Below, piece after piece: positions 24,340 through 36,960 of a DNA stretch of 64,000 nt. The notes beneath the pieces are model-generated. The model had not been told where the DNA came from, made no database searches, and worked only from the letters and a program-made list of their open reading frames with translations. This stretch comes from Torymus aiolomorphi (Eukaryota; Arthropoda; Insecta; Hymenoptera; Torymidae). The first letter of the stretch is position 1; each line of letters begins with the position of its first letter. The position numbers were made by a program, and so were the translations under genes. The stretch lies in assembly GCA_036365515.1 (NCBI GenBank), contig CM070874.1:113071235-113135234 (forward strand), in the 5' to 3' direction.

Positions 24340-24715
24340 GATGATCAGGTTTTGGCAATAGATTAGAATAGCAAAGAAGATTTAGAAACTTACCGATTAT
24401 AAGGATATAATAGGTCCTAAAATACTTGGAGGCTCTGAAACTTGGAAGACGCCGAATTGTTCGATTACATATTTTAATATGCTATAGTTACTGTAACAAA
24501 TTCAAAGAACAGCGTATATAGATAATAGTTTACAATCTCAAACGACTCCTAATAGTATAAACTTCGGCCTTCTTTGCTTTAATAGTTAGTTTAGTGCAGT
24601 TATTATCAGGATAACTCCGAACTTCCCAAGTAGTTTCATCCGGGGCAAAGAGCCCGTGATAAAGCGTTACATTTAGATAGTGACACACGCGTTAGAGCGC
24701 AGTTTTACTTTAGGA
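24340..24715. other. AT-rich valley
   Basis: No repeat, hairpin or coding signal seen. It separates two compositional blocks. Confidence 0.4.
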
Positions 24716-24719
24716 GCGC

Positions 24720-25141
24720 CTAATGGAAAAACTTAAATTTCCCGTCCAAAAACATTTTTTTCCCTCCCCCTTCTCCTCCTTTCCATCAACAAACATAAAT
24801 TGCCACTCCAAAGTGTATATACACACCTATATTGCACCTTTTCCAACCTTGAACCACCGGCCCGGTGCAATTAATACACCTCGCTGAATTATCGGAGCTT
24901 ATACAGGCCGCGTGCTTTATTTTCTCCCTGCGAAAAGTTTCGCGGGTGTGGAGGGGGAAGCCTAACGTTCATTTTTCTCGCGCGTCCCCGAGGAATCGCC
25001 GCGCCAATATCTCGGCTATAGGGCAACGCGCGCAGGCGCGAATCCGAGCGCCATTCATCTTCCGGCTTTTATTTTATCTCTCTCGCTCTCTCTTTCTCGT
25101 CTCTGATCCTTTGTCGCCCGCGCGTGCGTCTTAGGTGATAG

Positions 25142-25185
<44 letters not shown>

Positions 25186-25270
25186 TCGGGGAGTGTTTTA
25201 GGGATACTCCCGCGTGTCTGGTTTTTTTTTGTTCAGACTGCGACGGAAATTTTAGTAAATAAATTGATGT
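24720..25270. other. Compositional block 16
   Basis: Line 24721-24780 has 20 C and 3 G, against a short and weak G-rich right side at 25180-25250. A TA microsatellite (25144-25182) lies at the right edge. Confidence 0.45.
25144..25182 (+). repeat. (TA)n microsatellite
   Basis: About 39 bp of alternating TA. It is not evidence of a TATA box. Confidence 0.95.
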
Positions 25271-25379
25271 AGTTACTGTTGAATACACTCTCAAGTAAAT
25301 AAATACCCAATTATATCGCAGAATTATTTAAATGGAAAATGCTAATGTATAATAATATTTTCTATTAACTTTAACATAA

Positions 25380-26010
25380 TTCCCTAATATCTTATCCATA
25401 AAAGCCATAACAGCTGAATAAATCGCTCTCGCCCCCACTTATTTTTAATTAACTTTCGTCCAAAGCAAACTTTCGCCATCCAGCGCACCTCGCTTTGCCC
25501 CCCGACTCTTATTTATTTATTTTGCCCAATCCATAGAGCCCAACTCCCCTACTTTTATAACTTCCACGCGTGCACCCTACTGTATACGCTCACTCTCTTT
25601 CTCTCTCTCTCTCGCCGTCGTCGGGCGAAAATTTTCGAAGTTGTTATTTTCTTATATTTCGAGATCCCTGTCGTGCGCGTCATTTTCGTCCCTCCCTCGT
25701 TCTCTCGGCTACGGGGCAAAGGGCAATCTTCGAAATTGCTCTCCTAGAACGTGTGCGAGTATACGTGTGTGCTACTGCTGCGATTGGTCCAAGGATATCA
25801 CGTACGTGTGTGCACACCTTTGCGCGCTGCTTACTTCGTATCGAGGTATAGAGTCTAGGTTGAGACTTTTTCCTCGAGACTTCGATTTCTATCCGCGTGG
25901 CGAGCCAGCGAAAGACCGTTTGGAAATTTATGATTTTAATTTTAACTCCTGGACTGTGCAGAAGCGAGAGCTTGCAGAGAGCGAGGTTCGTCGAATTGGA
26001 CGCCGAAGGG
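25380..26010. other. Compositional block 17
   Basis: Line 25441-25500 has 20 C and 7 G. The CpG core lies at 25600-25700 and the right side is only mildly G-rich. The 163-residue frame at 25641-26132 runs into the next transposon, so it is not a gene. Confidence 0.4.
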
Positions 26011-26078
26011 TCCGATGCAGATTTATTCCTTTATTTGTGTATTTATATATATGTATGTATAGGCGAAATTTAAATCTA

Positions 26079-26863
26079 CACGGAGAGAAAAATTTTAGTA
26101 AAAATTACAAAAAGTTCCGCAATTTTTACTGAACTTTTCGGTACTGTGGTAACAGACTGCCAAAATGAGCGGATTTACTTGACTTTCTATACTTTTTATA
26201 GAATTTTCAGTAAAAATTACCGAACTGTTCAGTAACTTTTAAGAAAAGGTTTGGAAGTTTTCGTTGGCGTAACGCGCGGTGGCGCTGTTGACTGTTGTGC
26301 GCATCCGTGTTCTTGAATTTCAGCGAGAATTACCGTGCACAACCGGTAGATGGCGAATATTGAAACTCGCAAGTGACCACGACTTTCCTCAGTTAGTATA
26401 TAAGTCCGCTGAGTTTCTAAAGTTCATATGTAAGCGTTTGCGTATTGCGAAATGTAAGGCATTACTTAGGTTATGTGTAGTATAGTAGTTAGATATGTTT
26501 AGGACTTTAGATATAAAAATTTCCTATGTAAAAGCGGCGTGCATATTTACATCTTATCTTACACCACAAGGAAAGCAACACTGGATTCCCAACTATTAAA
26601 ATGGCGATAAGTGCGATTAATATAAATTATTTCCATAAATAGATAAATTTTTTTTAATTACCATATTCGCCATATTCTATAAAATTTATAACTCAAAAAA
26701 GAGTAAAAATTACGGAACGGTTCAGTAAAAAGTAAGTGCTTAGAAAAATTACCGAACTGTTCTATAAAATTTACAAAAATGTCAGTCTGTTACCGTAGTA
26801 CCGTGAAGTTCGGTAAAAATTATCGAACTTTTTGTAATTTTTACTGAAAATTTTCTCTCGGTG
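26079..26863. mobile_element. CACGGAGAG-family TIR element, divergent subfamily
   Basis: CACGGAGAGAAAAATTTT at the left and AAAATTTTCTCTCGGTG at the right enclose 785 bp, and TA lies directly outside both ends. Inward blocks GTAAAAATTAC, ACCGAACTTTT-like words and AACAGACTG-CA are mirrored at both ends. The last is shared with the elements at 11127 and 56104. In place of a clear tRNA-like insert there is TGGCGTAACGCG near 26265, resembling a box A without a good box B. No transposase frame. Confidence 0.8.
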
Positions 26864-27555
26864 TAAAACGTGTCGTTTGTGTGCACTAAAACGATGTGAT
26901 TCGCCATGCAAGGAGGGGGAAAAAAGGGGTAAATGGATCTTTGATGTAGGAAAAAGGTATCAAAATACACGAGGGTATTTGGTGGGCTTAGAAGGCTCCG
27001 AGATTACGGCACGAGTCGGGCGAAATTTATTTTTTGCCTCATATCGATTTTTTATTCCTCGCGCGTGAGACAGTAATTTGGAAGACCCCATTCTTATGAG
27101 AGTGAAAAATGCCCTAATATCTCCGCGCATTCAAATGTCGCCGCGATAAGCCGAACTTTCCCGATAAAGTTATTTCAGCCTATACGTTATCTTCTCGTTG
27201 TACTACGAAATTATTGAACATTTGTCACCTTTTGACGGGAAATTTACTTAATTTATAAGTCGGTATATATAAAATAAACCCCAAGGCGTCAATGTATATC
27301 GAAAGGGTAAATTTTTTACTATAATAGGGAGTAAATTTATAAAAAAAAATATATCCTATAAATATTTAATAATGTCCTTCTTTCCAGACGATATAAAAAA
27401 ACTATAGATTTCACGAGCATATAATAAAAAATGTTAAGAAAATAAAAATTGTTACTATTTATATAAAGAAAAATTTGATCACTATATATAATAATAACAG
27501 CGCATTACGAACGAACCGATCGATATAAGTATATATATTTTTAGCTCTTATACGT
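26864..27555. other. AT-rich valley
   Basis: A mildly G-rich segment (26880-27030) is followed by AT-rich DNA. No hairpin, tandem repeat or credible coding frame is seen. Confidence 0.4.
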
Positions 27556-27559
27556 TCCA

Positions 27560-28170
27560 AAGAAGTGGATTTTGAGAATGGCCCTAATACGCACGTTGAC
27601 GCGGACGCGAAAATCGTAAAAAGCAAGCGCGGAAAAGTCGCTACTTTTTACGGCGCGTATATATATAAGAAACGTTTCTATCTACACACATACACAGACG
27701 CGCGCGCATACAACCAACACATTTTTTTCAAGGACTCTGGATCAAGATAAAAATGTATTAGATTTCTCGTTTCATTCCCTCCTCCGCTTCCTTCCTTTAT
27801 TTTTCGCGCGCGCTTGCGCTTGCGGAAGACGTATCGTTCCGAGTTTCGCGCGCAATGCCGGATGTATTTTCGCGCCGGACGATGTATGTGTGTGTGTATC
27901 GGGTAACGATTCGAGACTGCTTTGGGATGTATTTATTGGCTCGGTGGAAACGAGAAAAGTAAGCGCGCCAGATGAGAAAGGTGAAAAAAAGGGAGTGAGA
28001 GAGAGAGGGAAGAATTACGATCGGAGAGAGAAGGGAAAATAAAGAAGTTAATGCGACAGAAAAATTTCTCGGCAACGGCGTGTGCGCGAAGCGCGAGTGA
28101 GTAGTGTATTTTTAAAAAATGGACAGCTCGCGTTATGCGGAAAAGTAATGGGAGAATCTTGTTTTACCGT
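27560..28170. other. Compositional block 18
   Basis: The left flank is weak, with CpG-rich words at 27590-27860. The right flank (27900-28160) is clearly G-rich, with GAGAGAGAGGG near 28000. Confidence 0.45.
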
Positions 28171-28189
28171 GGAATTATCAGTACCCGTT

Positions 28190-28815
28190 CTGTTACGGAT
28201 ACATATTAATTATAAATACTCAAAAAGTAGAAAAAAGGCGTTTATGTAAATTCATCATTATTGATTATATACATATATTTACTAAGGTTGCGATTAGTTC
28301 GAAAAATAAGTATAAAGACCGTTGCTAAGAAAAAGCTAAGTTGTTGATTTTGTCGTTTGTGATCAGTCGTTGCGTAACCTTTAAATAAGGTACTAATCAA
28401 GCATGAGAATAAACGAAACTTTGGGAGCATTTTGTGCTTATTTCCTAATCACCTGCCGTGAATTCCGTTTTGTGCGGAACAAGTTCGAATGAGAGCGAAA
28501 TAAGGGAGAAATTGCGTTCCAAAATTAATGAGCGCAGTGTAATAAAGTTTCTGTAAATTGGAAAATGAAAGCGGAAAGTTTGAAATCCTGATTTGTGCAT
28601 TATATACTCTATCAAATTTCATCAAATTTCTATTGCGTTTTATCTATCCACGATGTAAAAATCATTTCGCTACGTTGTCTTTAATGTCAATCGATACCTA
28701 TATTTATAATTACTTTATCCTTGTTAAAAATAGATTTAAAAGTAACACTTTAAACGGAGACCCTGAACTTTACTCGATTTCCATAAGTTCTAGATTAAAA
28801 ATTTCTATACGAAAA
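28190..28815. other. AT-rich valley
   Basis: No repeats or recognisable coding sequence. The 87-residue frame at 28558-28821 is rich in Ile, Phe, Lys and Ser, as expected from AT-rich DNA. Confidence 0.4.
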
Positions 28816-28819
28816 TTTT

Positions 28820-29440
28820 AGTTCCAAATCAGTTCACCATTCCCAAATCCCTTCAACCCCGTAATTCCCCAACCTTATCAACCACAGCCCCACCAACCTT
28901 CCCATCCACCCCCATAAATCTTCGAATTTCCATCCTCCGAAGCACCATCCAAAAACCCTGCAGCGCCAGCCCACTGTACGAACTTCTCGTCCAGGAATAC
29001 CCCTACATATACTACACCTCCGTCGTCGTCGTCGGGGTAGCCGACCGAGTGAAAGCGAGTGAACGGACGGACGGACGGCCGGCCTTCGATTTGTCTCGCG
29101 TCAGTTGCGGGACAGGCCTGTCGCAATGACGGATCGAGCCCGAGTTCCTCTCTCTCTCTATCTCGCTGGGGGGAAACACGAGGCGCTTGCGTTGATTTAT
29201 TCAGATACGAGGGCTGCTGGCGCGAAAATAATGCAATTATTGCTAACACGGTTAATTTGCGAGCGCGCGTCCCGTGAGCAAGGTGATGGATATTACAAGG
29301 AAGAGGGGTATAGAATGTAGGGAAGTGCAGTTGTTATTAATGATTTGAGAGAGAATTTTGGAGGACGGAGGTGAAGGCGATGTTAGATGCGCCGGAGAAG
29401 GAGAGTGTATTTGTTGAGTTACGAGGTTGTGAAAATATGG
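28820..29440. other. Compositional block 19, the clearest example
   Basis: Line 28861-28920 has 29 C and 2 G; line 29281-29340 has 21 G and 2 C; line 29341-29400 has 25 G and 5 C. The core at 29020-29110 holds CGTCGTCGTCG and a GGAC tetranucleotide run. The change from C-rich to G-rich takes under 150 bp. Confidence 0.75.
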
Positions 29441-29639
29441 ACTTTCGGGTGTTTTACGACGCCACGTGTTACGTCATTTTTCGTTTTTATAACGGTCAAT
29501 TTTCCAGCGGGGCTTTGTCGCCCACGTTTACCTAACAACGTAACATTTTTCTCCCGCAGCATCCCGCGACGTATACCTCGTCTATTTTCATGCCCAATAT
29601 TTACTAGAAAACCTATTTTCTTTCTACTTTCTCTCTCTA

Positions 29640-30270
29640 CATCCAAATTTTCACCCCATTAAAACTGCATTCCATCCTCCCGGCGCATTAAACTATTCGA
29701 CCCTCCCTCACCCTAAAACTGTCCCTTCCCATCTCTGTCACCCTTCTTCTCCCTATTTTTCTCCAGCTTATATAGCGAGGATCCACGTCAACCTTCTCTT
29801 ACATCTGTCCACGTGCCGAAAGGGAATGTCTGATGCGTATAAACACGATTTTTTTTTCGGGGACGTGGGTGGGGAGAAATTGGGGTCGAAGCCTAGTTCG
29901 GTGTCGGGAAGTTTTTGTGTGTACACTGGCGGATCGGAGGTCGCTTCGTGGCGCGCTAATAATTCACGAAGTTAGGCTGGTAATTTAATGAGGATCCAGC
30001 GGTCAATTACGGGGCAGAGGTTGCGGATGAAAAAGGGACGGCCGATAGGATAGTCGCGGGATTCGTTGCGCGGCCGCGTACAGTAGTAATGAGATGGTTT
30101 TTGCGGGAACGAATCAAACGCGCGCGCGCGCGCGCCGGAGGTGAGTGATGGGACGAATTTAATATGTGCGGGCCGGGGGGGCGCGCTCACATTGATTGGC
30201 CCAATGATAATGGCTCTCTGATAATAAATAGAGCAGGTGGGGGATTTGGGCCTCGTTTTCTATGTTCTGA
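29640..30270. other. Compositional block 20
   Basis: Line 29701-29760 has 28 C and 2 G; line 29881-29940 has 25 G and 9 C. A (CG)n run of about 16 bp at 30119-30135 could adopt Z-DNA and lies inside the G-rich half. Confidence 0.65.
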
Positions 30271-30369
30271 TTAAAAATTAACGAACCCGGGTTGTCTCGT
30301 ATCCAATGTTTCAGTATCCATTGTTATATTGTATTTTAAAATATAAAATGGGAATGTAAGCAAAAATAT

Positions 30370-31080
30370 TTCCCTTAATTGCCCTATACAAAAATGATCC
30401 TCTCTCCAACAACATTCTCAATTCCTCCTTGCTTCTCAAAAACCAGTCGCCTCTTCTCACTCGACACTCAACACTTTCTCAATACCGTGCAAAATCTCAC
30501 ATACGTACACCCGCACTGCATGACCAGCATAAGAACCCGATACCCGTCGATTGTCATAACGTTCGCCGCGCGCGCATATATACTCGTCCGCGTCCGCGGA
30601 ATAACAATCCACGTGGGGCGCCGTATCGCGAGCGATAACAGCCGCGCGCATCGACGCTGCCACGCGATCAATTCTCTCCGTCGTTTCTATTTTTACACGC
30701 GATTACCGAGCTTATCGCCGTTTTTATAGTTTCGGACGCGCCGAAGTTTTCCCCCCTCGATCGTACGAAGGGAATATTAATCAGGGAGAGGAGGGAATTC
30801 CTCGAGGGGTACTAGTTTCGCGGGAGGAGTGAGAGGGACGAATGCGAGCTGGGATTTCGGGCGATGTGTGGAGAGGAGTAATGGAGGCGAGATGTGGTTT
30901 GCGAAATTTAGGTCGTGTTCGGGTTTTTTTTTTTGTGGAGATTCGATGTTTGTTTTTTCTGCGGGGGATGGGGACAGGTGGAGAGTAATAAAGTTTGATT
31001 CGCGTGTGTTGTTTTTGTGGATTTCCAAATGAACTGAAGTTTATATTAGTTTTTTTTTCGGTGCAATCGCTACCTGTATT
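30370..31080. other. Compositional block 21
   Basis: Line 30421-30480 has 24 C and 4 G; line 30841-30900 has 27 G and 5 C. The CpG core is at 30560-30680. Four overlapping frames on both strands are open across it, which shows stop depletion, not genes. Confidence 0.7.
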
Positions 31081-31139
31081 TGTAATCAATGTTCAAATAA
31101 AAAGAACTGTGACGCATTTTGTTTTTCATTCATAAAGCT

Positions 31140-31960
31140 GTCAATTTTAATAATCCACTAACATCGCGTACAAGGTCTTGCTGCATTATAACATAACTTT
31201 CAGCGTTAAAAGAAAAAACTCCCTTTACCATAACCTCCACCTCCCACTGAAAATTTCAATAACCAGCTGCACTCCATCGCGCGCCCTCGCCGCTCATCCA
31301 CTATTACACAGCCGCGGCACGACGTCGGTCATTCAGTCTCTCGCTCTCTCTCTCACTCTCCCGATGTAAATTCTCTCCTTTACCTCCCCTGTGCACCGCC
31401 ACCGCGCTTACGAAGTTCGCTCGTAAATTTCGCCGGCGAGAAAATAACCCGTAAATAATGCGCGGGATCTTTATGCCCCGGAAGATATTTATACACGCAT
31501 AATACCCACATCGTCCTTTTTTTCTCAGCGAAATACAGTCGTTCTTTCTCTCTTTTTGCATATTGTTGCACTTTTGGTTTTGAAATGTGCAGTAGGTATA
31601 GGACAAAAGAACTCGGCGGTACGCGCCGTTGAGCGCATTCGCGCGGTGCGTATATGTGCGCCGCGGCTGCAGCAGTAGTAGCAGCTAGCTAGCGCGCTAT
31701 GAAAATGTTTGCATTGTCAACCTTGAGTGTGCTATCTGGCTGCGCGAGAGCGTATGTAGCGAGTGGAGCGAGCGAGCTCGCCGGGGGATTATGAATTAGG
31801 TTTGATCAAATGTTTAATGTGTTTAACGGCGTGTCGGGGACGGATTTGAATATTTATATGCAGGTGCGGGAATGGGTGGGAGATAGAATTTTTGGCGAAA
31901 AATGAAATTGGAAATGCGCATATTTTAGAAAGAGTTTTTTGCAAGTATGTTAGTTTTGGA
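31140..31960. other. Compositional block 22
   Basis: Line 31261-31320 has 28 C and 11 G; line 31861-31920 has 22 G and 5 C. The core contains a GCAGCAGTAGTAGCAGC triplet run near 31669 and GCTAGCTAGCGCGC. Confidence 0.6.
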
Positions 31961-32039
31961 ATATCAGCGTATAGAGTGTGTATCTGATAAGATAAACTGT
32001 ATATGGTAATTCTCTTAATTATTCAATACAGTCAGTTTT

Positions 32040-32900
32040 AAATTTCTACACAACGACATATCCCATAATCGACCTTATAAATATATTATCGATAAAACTG
32101 CAGGAGGTCCCGAAAAATTAATAAAACCCTGCGCTCCGTACAACGTCCATGGAAAATTCATTAAAATTCAACGCACACGCGGCTCTCGCAACAGCAGCAG
32201 CGGCGGCGGCCGCGCACGTAGCTAGCAACCACGCGCGCTAAAGTGCCAAAAGCACGGCTCGCCGTGATAAGCCATCGAAATTTAGTCTCTCTCTCTCTCA
32301 CTCACTCCCTCTCTCTTGCAGCACACGCGCTATCGATTCGCGCGACTCTTCCCTCGCTGCATATAACGTAATGACATTCTGCCTGGCTCCCTCTCTACCG
32401 GCTGTTTGTTTGCCGTGCGCGACTGACACGTACGACTATCGAATTCCATTCGCCTCTCTTCCTCGAACGTATGCGTATATACGTACGAGTGTGCATGAAT
32501 AAAAAAGCGGGAGAGTACGTCGAGGTCTTTTTTTTCTTTCTTTCTTTCTCTCGTTCGTATACGTTCGTACGTCGCTGTCGCGCGCGCGCGCATAATTTTA
32601 TGCTCGTTACTCATCTTTCGCGTTTTCCAAGTTTCGCACGCGCGCGCAGAGGAGAGAGGGAGTTTCTAATTTTTCCTGGGGTTCGAAGAGGACTGCGGAG
32701 TGCAGGGACACGAAAGTTGCGTATAGAGGTGCGCGCGCATGGGGTGAACTGAGATGAGTTTTTCTGGGACGGAGAGAGGCGAAGTTCGGAATTACGTTAA
32801 AAGTGCTATCACTGGCTGAGGAAGTTTTTAATTTCTTCGAGGGAGATGGGGAGGGAAAGAGGTAAAGAATGAACGTAATGAGATCAATGACGGCTGATGT
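32040..32900. other. Compositional block 23
   Basis: The left flank is weak (32101-32160: 16 C, 11 G) and the right is strong (32821-32880: 21 G, 3 C). A CAGCAGCGGCGGCGG run lies near 32191 and a (CG)n run near 32579. Confidence 0.5.
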
Positions 32901-33009
32901 ATATATTTCGAGGTACGTTTATTAAACAGAGTTATAGTTTGGATACCAGCTAATGTCTCTCGTAAAGGTCGCATCGATAATTTTCTCAAAATATTGTTAA
33001 GAAAGAAGT

Positions 33010-33744
33010 CCCTGGTAGAAATGTTAACCAGAAGCTAGCTATGTTTCAGTTAACTTTATGACTAAAAACGAACACTGCTTGTATTTCATAAGTATGTATA
33101 TCAATCCGAAATAAATTATGGTATTTACACTTCATAATCCTGATAGAAATTTGTCTATTACGAAATGGTCAGAAAGTCAATAAATAGCTAGAATAAATGG
33201 CTAGTTCATGGTCATGTTGAAACGCTTTTTCCCCTATTATTCGCCCATTTAATAGATTGAAAATAGAATGGCATAACCTCAAAATATTAAATTAAAATTT
33301 ACTTATACTTGACGTTACATTTAAGACCATTCAATCGTACCAGATAGCCTACAAAAATATAAACAATAAACACAGACTAAAAAAACGTTTATAGCACTCC
33401 TTTCTTAGATATTAACTGAAACCCACATTTTTTTTATTAGATTCTGCCTCTCTCACTCCTCGTCATAAGAACAAGCTTTCTACTAGCCATTTCCTAATTA
33501 AAAAAACTGACCAACAGTTTCTTTTTCTCTCCAACTTTAATACCTTTGAAATATAGTTAAGAACAAGCTTGTGTAAATCTTTAAAAAAAATCTTACTATT
33601 TTCAATCTATTAAATGGTCGAGTAATGTTGGAAAAATCGTTTCATCGATAGATAGAAATATCCAAGAAAAATGTCTAGTTTTTGGCTGTACCCCACTAAA
33701 ACTAGCTATTCATTAGGCAAATATGAAGCCAGTTTCCACCAGGG
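33010..33744. mobile_element. CCCTGGTAGAAA-family TIR element, copy 1
   Basis: CCCTGGTAGAAA at the left pairs with TTTCCACCAGGG at the right, enclosing 735 bp. Inside are mirrored AGCTAGCTAT / ACTAGCTATTC words and a CAATCTATTAAATGG block that reappears inverted. The interior TCTCTCACTCCT segment is shared with the copies at 43151 and, inverted, at 50020. No coding capacity. Confidence 0.8.
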
Positions 33745-33929
33745 AAAATATGTATTTTAAGTAATAGTAGAACTTTTAGATGAATTATATTATTTTTGTA
33801 TTATGATTTTTCCTATAAAAATGCTTCCATTTAATTAACACCTTAGCTATAAAATATGTTTAATTTTCTACGGGGGGTCTAATACTCTTAAGTACCATAT
33901 ATTTTTAAAACAATCAGATTCTGTAACAA

Positions 33930-34650
33930 CGAATGCCCTATTCCCCCGTCCACCCTTATTAAATTAATGATAGATAACCAAGATAGATAAAACCCACCCC
34001 CATCACCTCCTCTAAATCACTACCCATAATAATTCTAAACTTCTTGAATTACACGCTCTTGCGCGAGCGCGCGCAATAACCGCGGGCGCCCGAGACTGCT
34101 CCTCGCGCTACATATCTCTCCTCCCCCCCCTCTCTCTCTCTCTCTTTATGAAATTCATACATTTGCACGCACACGTGACACACGAGCGCTCGTTCTGCTG
34201 GAAGAATCGTCATCGCCGTCTACGTACGTGTACCTACTATAGGCGCCTATGTTCACACGCGCGCAGTCGCGCGAAATTCGGCGATGCAGCGGATTTCGCG
34301 CCGCGTCGGCAGCTCTTTGACTACACAGGCATTTTGCCCGCGCTCTGCGCGAATATAAACTACGATCGTGCAAGCGTGCAGTGTTACCTTTCTTTCTTTT
34401 CTTTTTTTATTTTCTCTGCAGAGAGGAATTTTCAGTGGCGCCGTTAACGGGTTCGATTGTCGTGGAAGACGATCCCCCGTCTGTCGCTTTCTTGTTAATG
34501 CCTGGCGGAGGATTTAATGCTAGGTCTCGGCCACGCACAGGCGTTCATATCAATCTATAGGGGTCCGTTACTCCGAAAGCGGATACGGGAGCAATAGCGA
34601 GCGCCACACTGGATGAGAAGAGGAATTGAGATGAACCGGTTGATAAATAT
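33930..34650. other. Compositional block 24
   Basis: Line 33961-34020 has 18 C and 4 G; line 34621-34680 has 22 G and 5 C. The CpG core is at 34060-34110 and 34240-34350. Confidence 0.55.
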
Positions 34651-34689
34651 GGGAGACAAGGAGCGAGAGAGAGAGAAAGCGAGTCTCTT

Positions 34690-34781
34690 TATTACTTCTC
34701 TCTCCGTCTTCGCCCGGCCCCCGGCATGTGACGCCAGGGTATATAGGTAGGTAGGTAACTACCTCGTCGGGGATAAGGGGA

Positions 34782-34848
<67 letters not shown>

Positions 34849-35400
34849 CTTTTCCCTCCTCTACCTCCTTGTACCTTATCGAAGCGCGCGACTCCCATTA
34901 CATCGTTCCGCGGATTAAGCCGTGGCTGCACGCCGCGCGCGGGCGTCTTTTCTTCGGGGGGTTATTTTTGCCGGGATTGATGGGAAATGCGGCTGAATAA
35001 TTGAATTCTTTCGTCGGGGCTGTCTCCTTCTTCCCTTCATCCACTTTGCCTCCCCGCTCGGTGTTAAAAGGTTTGGCTTTAAAGAAGGAGAAAGTGGTGC
35101 GTGCAGGGTACGAGGGATAGGATAAAGGAGCGCTCTAATCGATTTAGACACGAACCGCTGTTTGCTCCCGGATAATTAATTCAAATGATTTTGCATCTTT
35201 ATTGCTGTTTTGTGTGAGATAGGAGGAAGTATTTTTTTTTCTGATGGAATTTTTAATGGTCGGAAGGGGGTGCTTAATTTCCAGTCGCTGTTTTCTTTGC
35301 GCTTTATCTTGCTGCGCAGTTTTTTCGGGGTCGGAAGTCGATTTAGTCGAAGCGTTCTTTGGTTGTACTATTATGTATAGGTAGTGTTTGAAGGTTGAGA
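34690..35400. other. Compositional block 25
   Basis: The left flank includes the CT tract. The right flank is G- and T-rich (35221-35280: 18 G, 3 C). The core near 34920-34950 reads CACGCCGCGCGCGGG. Confidence 0.55.
34783..34848 (+). repeat. (CT)n microsatellite
   Basis: About 66 bp of CT with one G interruption near 34789. It is on the left, C-rich side of its block. Confidence 0.95.
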
Positions 35401-35570
35401 AGATAGCCTTGTAGCAAATAATTAGAAAAGAAACAATTCGATTTTTTTAAATCTATAATATTCTGCGTGTTTACTTCTATTATTGCATTATGTTACTGCA
35501 TTATAATAGTACATTATGTAACAAGTGATCACCCAAGGAAATGATGGACTTTAGTCCCGTGTTACATATA

Positions 35571-35931
35571 GTACTTTTTAACACACCCTATCATAAAGTT
35601 CGTACTTTATTCCCGCCGAAGTGGGAAAAAAGAGCTACGTTCATTCCCTACCCCCACTCTAGTCCCCAGCGTAACGCACATGTGCCCTCGCCTTCGGCTC
35701 GGGCACAAACAGTGCGTTGCGCTGGAAACGAGAGTGAGGTTAGGGAATCAATATGCAGCATTTTTTCCCTTTTCAGCGGGAAACGAGTACGAACTTTATG
35801 ATAGTTGTGTTAAAAAGTCGTATATTACACTCGTGAATACAGTGGGTTGTGCGAACCTGCGCGATTGTTGCCCTCGCTTCGCTCAGGCGACAACTCTCGC
35901 GCAGGGAGCACACAGCCCACTTTATTCCCTT
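35571..35931. mobile_element. Tandem double hairpin, unclassified
   Basis: Hairpin one spans 35571-35820. GTACTTTTTAACACACCC at its left is mirrored by GTGTTAAAAAGT at its right, with an inner stem around CCAGCG/CGCTGG and a CCTCGCCTTCGGCTCGGG tip. Hairpin two spans 35841-35931, with stem AGTGGGTTGTGC/GCACACAGCCCACT and tip GCCCTCGCTTCGCTCAGGC. The two tips are related. The word ACTTTATTCCCGC occurs here and is repeated in both directions at 36080-36150, so the element may extend there. Confidence 0.65.
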
Positions 35932-36057
35932 GGTGCATAATATTACTTCCATCGCCACTGTGTCGACTTCATAGATTTGAAAAGTTATTTTGTATTTACG
36001 TGTTGTAATTTTGTTAGTTTTAACCCAATTCACCATAAACGTAAAAAATTAGACTAT

Positions 36058-36160
36058 GCTACTTTATTATCGCTAATTTACTTTATTCCCACATAATGCG
36101 GGAATAAAAGTACTTTATTCCTGCTAATTTACTTTATTCCCGCATTATGCTTCGTTATAT
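36058..36160. repeat. Clustered ACTTTATTCCCGC repeats
   Basis: TTTACTTTATTCCC-type words occur three or four times within 100 bp, once inverted as GCGGGAATAAAAGTA. The same word lies in the hairpin at 35600. This looks like the frayed end of one mobile element. Confidence 0.55.
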
Positions 36161-36189
36161 AAACTTCATTATATAATATAAAAGAAATT

Positions 36190-36960
36190 TGAATCAGCCT
36201 TTTCGAATTCCGAATCACTCATCATTCCCATTCAGCATAACCTCCAGAATCAATACCAAAATCCTCCTCATCCCGAAATCTTCGCCTAATAGACTCTCAA
36301 AATCCAGCATGACCCTCCACCTCCCTCGCTTCAATTTCGCCGATAGCTCAAGAGCGAGCGAGGCAGCGCGCGCTAATGCCTAATTACAGTTAAATCCGCC
36401 GGTATACGCGCGCGCGTCCAATAACTCCCCTTACAATGTATCGCGCAGAGCGTACAGTACAGATACATATATACGCGCACGCGTGTGTGTCTGTGTGCAC
36501 GTATCTCTCGTGAAATTGTAGATGGACACGGCGTTGGCTGCGCGCGCGCGCACGCGTCTATCTGCTGACGAAGTTACGACGCATCGGCGCGGAACTCGCA
36601 CTCGACTGAAGTGCCGGGCTCCGCGCGTACGGCTAAATTACCAATGCCCGGAGCTTATCTGCTGCATGCGCGCGCGCAGTGGGAGAGAGAGAGAGGAAGA
36701 GGGATGGTAAGTGCGTTTGCGGCCGGTCGTGCGGAGAGAGAGGCGCGTTTTCCACAAAAATTGCCGATTTCGAGGCGGATTGGATAGGAGGATGGGATAC
36801 GTATAGGTTGAGTGTGAGAGAGAGAGGCAGAGATGGAAATGGTCGGAAAGGTTTTTTCGGCCGGTGCGGTTTGTTTTCTAGTTAGTAGAAACGGGGATAC
36901 GGCTGAAATCTATTATAGGAGGCTTTTTGGGAGGGGATGGGAATTGGTTTTACAATGGTA
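36190..36960. other. Compositional block 26
   Basis: Line 36241-36300 has 22 C and 4 G; line 36781-36840 has 26 G and 2 C. The core at 36520-36680 has repeated (CG)n words. Confidence 0.7.

Noticed and set aside
25144..25182. TATA box or promoter
   Set aside because: It is a TA microsatellite; no initiator, downstream element or transcript evidence accompanies it.
30119..30150. Donor-like GAGGTGAGTGA in block 20
   Set aside because: No pyrimidine tract or CAG precedes it, and it lies in a (CG)n and G-rich stretch where such words arise easily.
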